Shown here in pieces: positions 8,955-16,265 of a DNA stretch of 64,000 nucleotides. Both the position numbers and the translations under genes were made by a program. Under the pieces are notes generated by a model. The model ran no database searches. It was not told the DNA's origin and saw only the letters and a program-made list of their open reading frames with translations. Origin of the DNA: Nocardioides panzhihuensis (GTDB lineage: Bacteria; Actinomycetota; Actinomycetes; Propionibacteriales; Nocardioidaceae); assembly GCF_013408335.1 (NCBI RefSeq), contig NZ_JACBZR010000001.1, positions 2,604,001 to 2,668,000 on the forward strand, written 5' to 3'. Each line of letters starts with the position of its first letter. Positions within the stretch are counted from its first letter, which is position 1.

Positions 8955-9860
8955 ATGGGCCACGATCACGAACACATCTCACCGGCGGCCGACCGGCGCT
9001 ACCTGATCGCCGCGATGACGCTCCTGGGTGTGTTCCTGATCGGCGAGGTGACGGTCGCGATCCTCGCGAACTCGCTCGCGCTGCTGGCCGACGCCGGCCA
9101 CATGCTCACCGACATCGGTGCGATCGCGGCAGCGCTGTGGGCGATGCGGCTGGCCTCGCGACCCGCGCACGGGCAGTGGACCTACGGCTGGAAGCGCGCC
9201 GAGATCCTCTCCGCCGCACTCAACGGGATCACCCTGCTCGTCTTCGCCGCGGTCGTGGGGGTCGAGGCGGTCAGGCGGCTGATCGACCCGCCCGACGCCG
9301 AAGGCCTGCCGATGTTCGTCGTCGCGGTCGTCGGCTGTGGCGTCAACATCGTGGCGGCCGCCCTGATGGCGCGCGCCAACCGCACCTCGCTCAACATCGA
9401 GGGCGCCTACCAGCACGTGCTCTCCGACCTCTACGGCTTCATCGGCACCCTCGTCGCCGCGATCGTCATCCTGCTCACCGGCTGGACCCGCGCCGATCCG
9501 ATGGCCTCGCTCGTGGTGGTCGCCCTGATGACGTACGCCGGTGTCCGACTGCTGCGCGACAGCGGCCGGATCCTGCTCGAGGGTGCGCCGGCGGAGGTCG
9601 ACGTCGAGGACCTGCGCCGGCATCTGCTCGAGGTCGACGATGTGCTCGAGGTGCACGACCTGCATGCCTGGACCGTCACCTCGGGTCTACCCGCGGTCTC
9701 GGCGCACCTGACCCTGCGCCCGGAGTGCTTCGACGACGGCAGCGCACCGAAGGTCCTCGACCGGGTCCAGGCCTGTCTGACCGGACACTTCGACGTCGAG
9801 CACTCCACCTTCCAGCTCGAGCCCGAGACTCATCTGGCCCACGAGCCGGGGATGCACTAG
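8955..9860 (+). CDS. Cation diffusion facilitator (zinc/cadmium exporter, CzcD/ZitB type)
   Basis: Proton-coupled metal exporter of 301 aa in the cytoplasmic membrane. The histidine-rich N-terminus (MGHDHEH) precedes six membrane helices. The transport-site pairs are in ADAGHMLTDIG (helix 2) and YQHVLSDLYG (helix 5), which favours Zn2+/Cd2+. The C-terminal cytoplasmic domain (from about 215) has the metal-sensing fold with VHDLHAWTVTSGLPAVSAHL. It ends 9 bp before the stop of the convergent TetR gene. Confidence 0.9.
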   Translation: MGHDHEHISPAADRRYLIAAMTLLGVFLIGEVTVAILANSLALLADAGHMLTDIGAIAAALWAMRLASRPAHGQWTYGWKRAEILSAALNGITLLVFAAVVGVEAVRRLIDPPDAEGLPMFVVAVVGCGVNIVAAALMARANRTSLNIEGAYQHVLSDLYGFIGTLVAAIVILLTGWTRADPMASLVVVALMTYAGVRLLRDSGRILLEGAPAEVDVEDLRRHLLEVDDVLEVHDLHAWTVTSGLPAVSAHLTLRPECFDDGSAPKVLDRVQACLTGHFDVEHSTFQLEPETHLAHEPGMH

Positions 9861-9868
9861 GAGCAGAT

Positions 9869-10552
9869 CTAAGCCCGCGCCAGCGCCGTGAGGGCCGCCC
9901 CGCGTGCCTGCTCGATCGCGTCCTCGGCGATCCCGCACAGCCGCAGGCAGGCCGAGGCGATCGTCGCGACGGTCGTGCTGCCGACCCGGTCCTCCCGACG
10001 GAGGCTGACGACGCTCTCGACCATCTGCACGAGGAGCTCACCGAGCCCCGGCTCGCCGCTGCTCGCAGAGATCCGCTCCCCCGCCGCCCGCTGCGCCACC
10101 CGTCCGTAGCCGGCGACGAGGTCACCGCGGAGATGGTCGTAGCGGTCGTAGACGGGTGAGGCGATGACGTCGGGGAGGCGGTAGAGCATGCCGATGTTGT
10201 GGGGCATCGCGACCAGGCCGCTCATGTCGCTGACGGCGAGGGCGTACAGGCCCACCTCGGGAGTCACGGACCCCAGCTCGGCCTCGATCTTCCCGGCCTG
10301 CTCGACCCGCTCCTGGACCGAGCGCTCCAGCAGCACAGCGAGGATCTCCTCCTTGCTGCCGAAGTGGTAGTAGATCGACGCCTGCCTCAGCCCGGCACCG
10401 TCCGCGATCTCGCGGGTGGTGGTGCCGGCATAGCCGCGGCCCACGAAGAGCTCCGCGGCGGCAGCGAGGATCTGATCTCGAGGGTTCGCCGCAACCTTGC
10501 CCGGGAGCAGCCGTGGGCGGCCGCGACCCGGACGCGGCGAGATCTGTGACAC
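9869..10552 (-). CDS. TetR/AcrR-family transcriptional regulator
   Basis: DNA-binding repressor of 227 aa. The N-terminal helix-turn-helix reads AELFVGRGYAGTTTREIADGAGLRQASIYYHFGSKEEIL, followed by an all-helical ligand domain. The frame continues upstream without a stop, but similarity begins at the GTG at 10552. A near-perfect 16-bp palindrome lies 17-32 bp upstream (10569-10584), suggesting autoregulation. The guanidinium exporter is just upstream on the same strand, and a related palindrome lies in its promoter (11066-11081), so this protein may regulate it too. Confidence 0.88.
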   Translation of the reverse strand: MSQISPRPGRGRPRLLPGKVAANPRDQILAAAAELFVGRGYAGTTTREIADGAGLRQASIYYHFGSKEEILAVLLERSVQERVEQAGKIEAELGSVTPEVGLYALAVSDMSGLVAMPHNIGMLYRLPDVIASPVYDRYDHLRGDLVAGYGRVAQRAAGERISASSGEPGLGELLVQMVESVVSLRREDRVGSTTVATIASACLRLCGIAEDAIEQARGAALTALARA

Positions 10553-10568
10553 CGTGGCATCGCCTTTT

Positions 10569-10584
10569 TCTGTCGTACGATAGA
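10569..10584. promoter_or_regulatory. Candidate TetR operator upstream of tetR
   Basis: TCTGTCGTACGATAGA is an inverted repeat around CGTACG with a single asymmetric pair. It sits next to a TATCTA sequence that could be the -10 of the tetR promoter. A degenerate second copy lies upstream of the exporter gene. Confidence 0.5.
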
Positions 10585-10659
10585 TAAGATGGGAGAGCGC
10601 AAGTTTCGCACTCATATCGAAAGAGTCAAGCGTCAGGCCACGTGTCCGGGCACGAACTC

Positions 10660-10974
10660 TCAGTGAGTGACCTTGAGGCCGATGACACAGCCGACGAGAG
10701 CGACGATCAGCATGACGCGTACGGCGCTGATCGACTCGGCTCCGGTGGCCATCGAGTAGCCGACGGTGAGCGCCGCGCCGATGCCCACCCAGACCGCGTA
10801 CGCTGTGCCGATCGGCAGCGTGCGCATGGCCAGTGCGAGCCCTGCCAGGCTGCCAACGAGAGCGACGCCGAAGACCACCGACGGGACCAACCGCGAGAAG
10901 CCCTCGGTACGACCCAGGGCGAGCGCCCACACAGCCTCGAGGACGCCTGATCCAACAAGAAAAATCCAAGACAT
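10660..10974 (-). CDS. gdx: Guanidinium exporter, small multidrug resistance family (Gdx/SugE)
   Basis: Four-helix membrane protein of 104 aa that works as an antiparallel dimer and exports guanidinium in exchange for protons. It starts MSWIFLVGSGVLEAVWALAL, with the essential Glu13 and the SugE-type tryptophan pattern, and has PIGTAYAVWVGIGAALTVGY, the SMR signature in its Gdx version. The ATG at 10974 is preceded by GGAG. A guanidine-III riboswitch lies immediately upstream, which strongly supports guanidinium over quaternary ammonium compounds as the substrate. The TetR gene lies downstream. Confidence 0.93.
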   Translation of the reverse strand: MSWIFLVGSGVLEAVWALALGRTEGFSRLVPSVVFGVALVGSLAGLALAMRTLPIGTAYAVWVGIGAALTVGYSMATGAESISAVRVMLIVALVGCVIGLKVTH

Positions 10975-10989
10975 GACCAACTCCAGACG

Positions 10990-11029
10990 GCCGTCTTGTC
11001 GCGCCTCCGGGTACGGCTCCCTCGTCCGG
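10990..11029 (-). promoter_or_regulatory. Guanidine-III (ykkC-III) riboswitch
   Basis: The minus strand carries CCGGACGAGG, then GCCGTACCCGG, then GACAAGACGGC, in order and at the spacing of the compact ykkC-III pseudoknot I remember from the crystallised Thermobifida example. The 3' strand GACGGC can pair with GCCGT of the aptamer, or instead with the adjacent GCCGTC just before the GGAG ribosome-binding site. This suggests translational control, with guanidine freeing the site for gdx. Confidence 0.88.
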
Positions 11030-11065
11030 CAGCCAGTCTCGGCTGACGTCTTCGACACTAGCAAA

Positions 11066-11081
11066 ACTGTCACTCGATAGA
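11066..11081. promoter_or_regulatory. Candidate operator upstream of gdx
   Basis: On the minus strand the sequence is TCTATCGAGTGACAGT, close to the palindrome TCTATCGTACGACAGA upstream of tetR. It falls between a possible -35 (TTTCTA) and -10 (TAGTGT) separated by 17 bp, so a repressor bound here would block gdx transcription above the riboswitch. Confidence 0.4.
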
Positions 11082-11165
11082 AACTTCTCGCAGCAGGAGA
11101 ACGCTGCGTTCTTCATCACGGGACTCAGCGCCGATCGTTGGGCCTGATGATGGGATGATGCGGTA

Positions 11166-11741
11166 GTGACATTCACCGTCGGCTTCGTCACCGGAGCCAC
11201 CCCCGACAAGTGGGCCAGGATCTGGCGTGACCGCAGCCGCGAGCGACTCGAGCTCGTCCCGGTCGCCGAGGAGGATCAGGAGCGGCTGCTGCGTGCCGGC
11301 GAGCTCGACATGTGCCTCGTACGTCTCCCTGTGGACCGCGAGGGCCTGCACTGCATCCCGCTCTACGAGGAGCAGCCGGTCGCCGTGATGGGCCACGAGC
11401 ACCTGCTCTCCCTGCTCGAGGAGGTCACCCTCGATGACCTCGCCGAGGAGCAGCTGGTCATCCCCGAGCGCGGCGGCTGGACGCCGAGCGCCGAGCAGCT
11501 GGCGTGGCCGTCGATGACCGAGAAGGACGCCGTCGAGACGGTCGCCGCCGGCACCGGGGTGGCGATCGTGCCGCTGTCGATCGCCCGGCTGTTCCACCGC
11601 AAGGACGCCGTCTTCCGGCCCGTAGTCGGCATCGAGCCCACGACCGTCGGCCTCGCCTGGCTGATCGACAACGACGACGAGCGGGTGCAGACCTTCATCG
11701 GCATCGTCCGCGGCCGCTCGCGGAACTCCTCCCGCGGCTGA
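11166..11741 (+). CDS. LysR-type substrate-binding domain protein without HTH
   Basis: Protein of 191 aa that matches only the effector-binding domain of LysR regulators (two Rossmann-like lobes; HEHLLSLLEEVTLDDL, then VETVAAGTGVAIVPLSIARL). There is no N-terminal winged helix, and nothing upstream in frame looks like one. It starts with GTG at 11166. Such stand-alone domains occur in actinobacteria and may be ligand-binding adaptors; the function is unknown. It is divergent from the guanidinium exporter. Confidence 0.75.
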   Translation: MTFTVGFVTGATPDKWARIWRDRSRERLELVPVAEEDQERLLRAGELDMCLVRLPVDREGLHCIPLYEEQPVAVMGHEHLLSLLEEVTLDDLAEEQLVIPERGGWTPSAEQLAWPSMTEKDAVETVAAGTGVAIVPLSIARLFHRKDAVFRPVVGIEPTTVGLAWLIDNDDERVQTFIGIVRGRSRNSSRG

Positions 11742-11761
11742 GGGCCCGACCCCGGCAAATG

Positions 11762-11787
11762 CCAGATGAACGCCCGGCGACATCTGG
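11762..11787. terminator. Hairpin after LysR-domain gene
   Basis: CCAGATG pairs with CATCTGG across a 12-nt loop, 20 nt after the stop codon. There is no T-run, as is usual in GC-rich actinobacteria. Confidence 0.4.
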
Positions 11788-11830
11788 ACCGGCCAGCCTC
11801 ATTCCACCCAGCGCGGCTGGTGCTCGTCCC

Positions 11831-11836
11831 TAGACT
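11831..11836 (+). promoter_or_regulatory. -10 box TAGACT upstream of VWA gene
   Basis: TAGACT lies about 33 nt before the GTG at 11870, leaving a leader that contains the purine-rich GAAGGCAGG. Confidence 0.35.
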
Positions 11837-11869
11837 CTGCCCGATCAAGACAGAAGGCAGGCTTCTCAG

Positions 11870-13552
11870 GTGAACCGCACGGGGTGGACGACCGTCGTCG
11901 CAGGCGGTCTGGGACTGGTGCTGCTGGGGTGGTTCCTGGTCGCCAACGTGCTCCCGGACGGCTCCGGACCTGGCAGGCTGCCGGACACGGTGACGCTGAA
12001 GGTCGCGGCCGGCTCCGAGCTCGACGACGTCCTGTGCGCCGGCGGCACCAGCCAGGCCGAGGAGTCGACCGGCACCCCGGTCCGCTGCAAGCCCGGTGCG
12101 CTCGTGGAGCGGCTCCGGGAGGAGACCAACGTCCTCCTCGAGCCGGAGTTCATCGGCACGCTCGAGGCCGCCGACGCCATCGTCGCCGACCGAGACCGCT
12201 ACGACGCTGCCTGGTTCGCCTCCGACGACTACCTGCGCCTCGCGCTGGCAGCGAAGGGCACCGACGAGCTGACCTCCTCCGACCCGATCATGCGCTCGCC
12301 GGTGGCGCTGGGCGTGCACCACGGGGTCGCTGCCCGGCTGGGCTGGACCGACGACGCCGAGGTCTCGTGGGAGGAGATCGCCCGGCGCGCCGCCGACGGC
12401 GAGCTCGGGTTCCTGATGACCAGCCCCGCCTCCTCCAACTCCGGCCTGTCCACGCTCGCCGGAGTGGCCACCGCCTTCGACGCCGATCCACCGCTGCAGA
12501 GCGAAGACGTCGGCGTGGTCCAGGACGACGTACGCCAGCTCTTCAGCGGCCAGCTCGGCCGCGCGGCCAGCTCGGGATGGCTCTCGGACAAGTTTCGCGA
12601 GAACCCGACGGCCTACGACGCGATCTTCAACTACGAGTCGGAGCTGCTGGCGCTCTCGAAGCAGGTCGAGGATCTCGACATCGTCTACCCCAGCGACGGC
12701 ACCACCGAGGCGACCTACCCGCTCACCCTCGTCGACCCCGAGAAGCAGAAGGCCTACGAGACGGCGGTCGCGTGGCTGCGTACGGCAGAGGTGCAGGAGG
12801 AGCTGAGCTCCATCAGCGGCCGCCGCCCAGGTCTGACGAGCGTGGATCCGTCCGCGGGCGTGCCCAACAACGAGGTCAAGGCGCTCCCGCTCCCCGACGA
12901 CCTCGGCACGATCGACGAGCTGATCTTCACCTACTTCGACGAGTTCGCACCCAAGACCCGGACGACCTACCTCCTCGACACCTCCGCATCGATGGACGAG
13001 ATCAAGATGAACCAGCTGCGCCGGGCCTTCGAGGGGCTGGCCGGCGACGACACCTCGATCAGCGGCCAGTTCAAACGCTTCCGCAAGGGCGAGCGGCTCG
13101 CGGTCTACACCTACGCCGACGAGGCCGCGCCGCTCGGGGACGTCGTCGTCGAGGACCAGCCGGAGCGGGACCCGGCGCTCAACGACCTCATCGACCGCGT
13201 CGGCGACCTGACCGGCCACGGCGGCACCGCCTACTACGACGCCATCGACGCGGCGTACGGCGCCATCAAGGCCTCGTCCGAAGAAGGCGTCACCACCTCG
13301 GTCGTGCTGATGACCGACGGTGAGCAGAACGGCGGGCAGTCCTATGCCCAGCTCAGCAAGAAGTACGAGTCGGCCTACCGCGATCTCGGGGTGCCGCTCT
13401 ACGTGGTGCTCGTCGGCGATGCGGCCACCTCGGCCGACCCGAGTCTCGAGCAGCTGGTGAGCTTCGCCGAGCACACCGGCGGCCGTGACGTGGTCGCCAA
13501 GGACGCCGCCGACCTACGCAAGATCTTCCAGGAGATCCGTGACTACCAGTAA
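11870..13552 (+). CDS. Membrane-anchored substrate-binding and VWA domain protein
   Basis: Protein of 560 aa with an N-terminal membrane anchor (about residues 10-30). A periplasmic-binding-protein-like region (about 35-340) follows, then a von Willebrand factor A domain with a complete MIDAS: DTSAS at residues 370-374, the threonine in GHGGTAYYDAI and the aspartate in LMTDGEQNG. The binding and VWA domains would face outside the membrane. Related actinobacterial proteins are annotated only as substrate-binding/VWA proteins. It overlaps the next gene by 14 bp, so the two are coupled. A role in extracellular sensing or adhesion is inference. Confidence 0.82.
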   Translation: MNRTGWTTVVAGGLGLVLLGWFLVANVLPDGSGPGRLPDTVTLKVAAGSELDDVLCAGGTSQAEESTGTPVRCKPGALVERLREETNVLLEPEFIGTLEAADAIVADRDRYDAAWFASDDYLRLALAAKGTDELTSSDPIMRSPVALGVHHGVAARLGWTDDAEVSWEEIARRAADGELGFLMTSPASSNSGLSTLAGVATAFDADPPLQSEDVGVVQDDVRQLFSGQLGRAASSGWLSDKFRENPTAYDAIFNYESELLALSKQVEDLDIVYPSDGTTEATYPLTLVDPEKQKAYETAVAWLRTAEVQEELSSISGRRPGLTSVDPSAGVPNNEVKALPLPDDLGTIDELIFTYFDEFAPKTRTTYLLDTSASMDEIKMNQLRRAFEGLAGDDTSISGQFKRFRKGERLAVYTYADEAAPLGDVVVEDQPERDPALNDLIDRVGDLTGHGGTAYYDAIDAAYGAIKASSEEGVTTSVVLMTDGEQNGGQSYAQLSKKYESAYRDLGVPLYVVLVGDAATSADPSLEQLVSFAEHTGGRDVVAKDAADLRKIFQEIRDYQ

Positions 13553-14363
13553 GCCCGCGTCGACGCTCTCCAGGATCATCAACTCCGGCTGGACCACCGC
13601 CGGAGCGCTCGCGTCCCTTCCCTTGGCCGGCGCAGCCGTGGCGACGAGCGCATGGGGCTGGGCGGCCGGCGCGGTCGGCGCGCTCACCGTCGGCGCCGGC
13701 ACCGCAGCCATTGCCCACCGCCCCGAGAAGCTCGCAACCGAGCCACCACCTCGCGGGATCGAAGGCCGGCCGATCCACACCTACTACTTCCTCTCCGAGA
13801 CCCGCATCGCGATGCTGCACGCACAGCTCTTCCGCGGCGAGGTCGGCAACGTCCTCCGCGAGGTCGTCAGAAGCTCGTCCGGCAGCGCCGAGGCCGGGCT
13901 CGACGTGCCGCCGGTCAAGGCGGTCACCAAGTACGTGCGCGACGTCGCCAGGAAGTACGCCGAGGAGGCTCGGCCCACCCGCGAGACCCTGATCGGCGAT
14001 GTGCTGGCCGAGTTGCAGCAGCGGGGCCTGCTGCACGAGCCCGACGACGAGCTCGACCGGGTGGCCGCGCTGGTCGCCCAGACCGCGTCCGATGACCAGT
14101 TCCTCCAGTTCACCGTCGCCGGAAAGGACGTGCGGCAGGCGATCCTCGCGGTGCCGCCGCCCGCCGCCGACGGGCCCGACAACACCGGGACGCTGGTGCA
14201 GGAGAGCCACGGGCTCACCATCACCATGCACGTCGGCAGTCGCGGGAAGCAGGAGGACTTCGACGAGCTGAAGCACCGTGACAACGTGGTCGTGGTCGGC
14301 GTGCTCCGCAATCTCAGCACCGCCGACCGGACCGCGACCGTCCGCGTGATCGCCGTCTACTGA
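13539..14363 (+). CDS. Conserved membrane-associated protein of unknown function
   Basis: Protein of 274 aa with one or two hydrophobic stretches (about residues 17-55, alanine/glycine-rich) followed by a soluble domain ending in a predicted beta-rich region (ESHGLTITMHVG, VVVVGVLRNLSTADRTATVRVIAVY). No known family is recognised. The GTG start lies inside the VWA gene, so it is probably its partner. It ends just before the 14371 hairpin. Confidence 0.65.
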   Translation: MTTSKPASTLSRIINSGWTTAGALASLPLAGAAVATSAWGWAAGAVGALTVGAGTAAIAHRPEKLATEPPPRGIEGRPIHTYYFLSETRIAMLHAQLFRGEVGNVLREVVRSSSGSAEAGLDVPPVKAVTKYVRDVARKYAEEARPTRETLIGDVLAELQQRGLLHEPDDELDRVAALVAQTASDDQFLQFTVAGKDVRQAILAVPPPAADGPDNTGTLVQESHGLTITMHVGSRGKQEDFDELKHRDNVVVVGVLRNLSTADRTATVRVIAVY

Positions 14364-14370
14364 GCCCCAA

Positions 14371-14406
14371 GTCGAAGTCTGTCGCGCTCACGCGGCAGAC
14401 TTTGAC
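14371..14406. terminator. 16-bp-stem hairpin between the VWA operon and galK
   Basis: GTCGAAGTCTGTCGCG pairs with CGCGGCAGACTTTGAC (two G-T wobbles) around a CTCA loop. It starts 8 nt after the upstream stop and ends 2 nt before the galK ATG, so it may be a terminator that also limits galK translation. Confidence 0.6.
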
Positions 14407-14408
14407 GC

Positions 14409-15563
14409 ATGCTCGAACCGACCGACCTCACCACCCGCGCGACCGAGGCGCTGCGTACGAACTTCGGCACCGAGGCCACGGTCGTCGGGAGGGCGCCGGG
14501 CCGGGTCAACCTGATCGGCGAGCACACCGACTACAACGCCGGGCTGGTGCTGCCGGTGGCGCTCCCCCACGCCACCTACGCCGCGGCCGCGCCGCGCACC
14601 GACGGCGTCATCCGGATCGCCTCGGCCCAGGAGCCCGAGGCGTTCACCGGCCACATCGACGACCTCGGACCGCAGATCGAAGGCTGGGCGGCGTACGTCG
14701 CGGGGGTGCTGTGGACGCTGCGAGAGGCCGGCCTTCTCACGAGCGGGCTGGACATGCACCTGGAGTCCTCGGTCCCGCTCGGTGCGGGCCTGTCGTCCTC
14801 GGCGTCGGTCGAGTGCGCCACCGCGGCGGCGGCGCTCGGCGTCGCCGGTCGGGTTCTGGACGAGGACCTGCAGCGGGCCGTCGTCGCTGCCGGGATCCGC
14901 GCCGAGACCGAGGTCGCGAACGCGCCGACGGGCGGGATGGACCAGTCGGTCGCGGTCTTCGCCCAGGCGGGCGGCGCCCTGCTGATCGACTTCGACTCCG
15001 GCGAGCACCGCAACGTCCCGCTCGCCCTCGGCGAGCGCACCATCCTGGTCACCGACACCCGGGTCAAGCACCAGCTGACCGACGGCGGCTACGCCTCCCG
15101 CCGCGCCCAGTGCGAGAAGGCCGCCGCCGACCTCGGCCTGAGCTCGCTGCGCGCGGCCACGCTGGACCGGGTCGAGTCGCTGGGCGACGACGTCGTCCGC
15201 CGCCGGGCCCGCCACATCGTCACCGAGATCGCCCGCGTCGAGCCGACCGTGACTGCGCTGGGAGCCGGTGACTGGGCCGCGATCGGTGAGCTCTTCGCCG
15301 CCTCGCACGCCTCCATGCGCGACGACTTCGAGATCTCCGTCCCCGAGCTCGACCTGGCCGTGGCGACCGCGGTCGAAGCCGGTGCCGACGGCGCCCGGAT
15401 GACCGGCGGCGGCTTCGGCGGATCGATCGTCTCGATCCTTCCCGCCTCGGCTGTGGAGTCGGTCAGCAGGGCCATCGACAAGGCCTTCGCCGAGGCCGGC
15501 TATGGCGCCCCGGGACACCTGATCGCCGATCCGTCCGCCGGCGCGAGCTACGCCACCGTCTGA
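14409..15563 (+). CDS. galK: Galactokinase
   Basis: GHMP-family kinase of 384 aa that phosphorylates alpha-D-galactose at C1 with ATP, the first step of the Leloir pathway. The galactokinase signature GRAPGRVNLIGEHTDYNAG is at residues 27-45, the ATP-binding motif is SSVPLGAGLSSSASVE (about 119-134), the catalytic aspartate is in GGMDQSVAVFA and the third motif is RMTGGGFGGSIVS. galT and galE are not adjacent. No Shine-Dalgarno is visible because the start abuts the hairpin at 14371-14406. Confidence 0.95.
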   Translation: MLEPTDLTTRATEALRTNFGTEATVVGRAPGRVNLIGEHTDYNAGLVLPVALPHATYAAAAPRTDGVIRIASAQEPEAFTGHIDDLGPQIEGWAAYVAGVLWTLREAGLLTSGLDMHLESSVPLGAGLSSSASVECATAAAALGVAGRVLDEDLQRAVVAAGIRAETEVANAPTGGMDQSVAVFAQAGGALLIDFDSGEHRNVPLALGERTILVTDTRVKHQLTDGGYASRRAQCEKAAADLGLSSLRAATLDRVESLGDDVVRRRARHIVTEIARVEPTVTALGAGDWAAIGELFAASHASMRDDFEISVPELDLAVATAVEAGADGARMTGGGFGGSIVSILPASAVESVSRAIDKAFAEAGYGAPGHLIADPSAGASYATV

Positions 15564-15565
15564 TC

Positions 15566-16171
15566 TCAGCCCGGCGCCGCCACCCGGGCGACCGACTCCC
15601 GCAGGAGCGTACGCCGGCGCTCATGCACCTCGTCCGGCTCGTCGGCGGTGGCGGCGTAGACGTTGCTCACCGGCGACCAGGTCATCGACATGCCGATGAC
15701 CAGCGCCTTCAGGTCGTAGGCGTCGGCAGCCCGAACCCGGCCGGCGGCCTGGGCCTCCTTGATCGCCCGCACCTTCACGTCCTCGAGCGGCTCCGCCTCC
15801 TCGGCCAGTGTGCCGGCGGGGCGGCGCTCGAGGCGTACCCAGGTCGCGAGACGGATCAGCTCGGGGTTGGCGAGGTAGTCGTCGTAGAGCCGGACCGCCC
15901 AGTCGGCGAGGTCGCCGTCCCGGATCGGCACCATCTCGGTGATCCGCTCCAGTGAGTCGACGAAGATCGCGTCGAAGAGGCCGTCCTTGTCCTTGAAGTA
16001 GGCGTAGAGCTGGGCCTTGTTGGTGCGGGCCGCGGCGACGATCCGGTCGATCCGGGCCCCGGCGAGACCGTACTGCGCGAACTCCGTGGTCGCAGCCTCG
16101 ATGATCCGCGCACGGGTGGCGATCCCCCGCGCCGTCGACGGTCCCGCTGCTCTCGTCGTCGCGTCGCTCAT
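15566..16171 (-). CDS. TetR-family repressor of the divergent alcohol dehydrogenase
   Basis: Regulator of 201 aa. The N-terminal HTH reads ARIIEAATTEFAQYGLAGARIDRIVAAARTNKAQLYAYFKDKDGLFDAI, followed by a helical effector domain with WSPVSNVYAA. Two 18-bp palindromes in the 94-bp intergenic region, one near this start and one over the adh transcription start, are the likely binding sites. The inducer is unknown, perhaps an aldehyde or alcohol linked to the dehydrogenase. Confidence 0.9.
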   Translation of the reverse strand: MSDATTRAAGPSTARGIATRARIIEAATTEFAQYGLAGARIDRIVAAARTNKAQLYAYFKDKDGLFDAIFVDSLERITEMVPIRDGDLADWAVRLYDDYLANPELIRLATWVRLERRPAGTLAEEAEPLEDVKVRAIKEAQAAGRVRAADAYDLKALVIGMSMTWSPVSNVYAATADEPDEVHERRRTLLRESVARVAAPG

Positions 16172-16185
16172 GGGTCGATCATGCC

Positions 16186-16203
16186 AGACCAACCGTTCTG
16201 TTT
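16186..16203. promoter_or_regulatory. TetR operator 1
   Basis: AGACCAACCGTTCTGTTT, an imperfect copy of operator 2. It lies just upstream of the tetR start and overlaps the -35 of the adh promoter. Confidence 0.65.
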
Positions 16204-16230
16204 GTGACTTCGGCCGATCTCGCCTACGCT
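16202..16230 (+). promoter_or_regulatory. adh promoter (TTGTGA, 17-bp spacer, TACGCT)
   Basis: The -35 element TTGTGA (16202-16207) and the -10 element TACGCT (16225-16230) are 17 bp apart. Operator 1 touches the -35 and operator 2 covers the expected start point. Confidence 0.55.
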
Positions 16231-16235
16231 AAAAC

Positions 16236-16253
16236 AAACCAACTAGTCTGTTT
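16236..16253. promoter_or_regulatory. TetR operator 2
   Basis: AAACCAACTAGTCTGTTT has AAAC/GTTT ends and an ACTAGT core in perfect inverted symmetry. Its centre is exactly 50 bp from that of operator 1, and AGGAG follows as the ribosome-binding site of adh. Confidence 0.7.
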
Positions 16254-16265
16254 ATAGGAGCCCAC

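Noticed and set aside
11363..13474. A 703-codon minus-strand open frame
   Set aside because: It is antisense to the VWA protein with intact MIDAS motif and has no recognisable domain.
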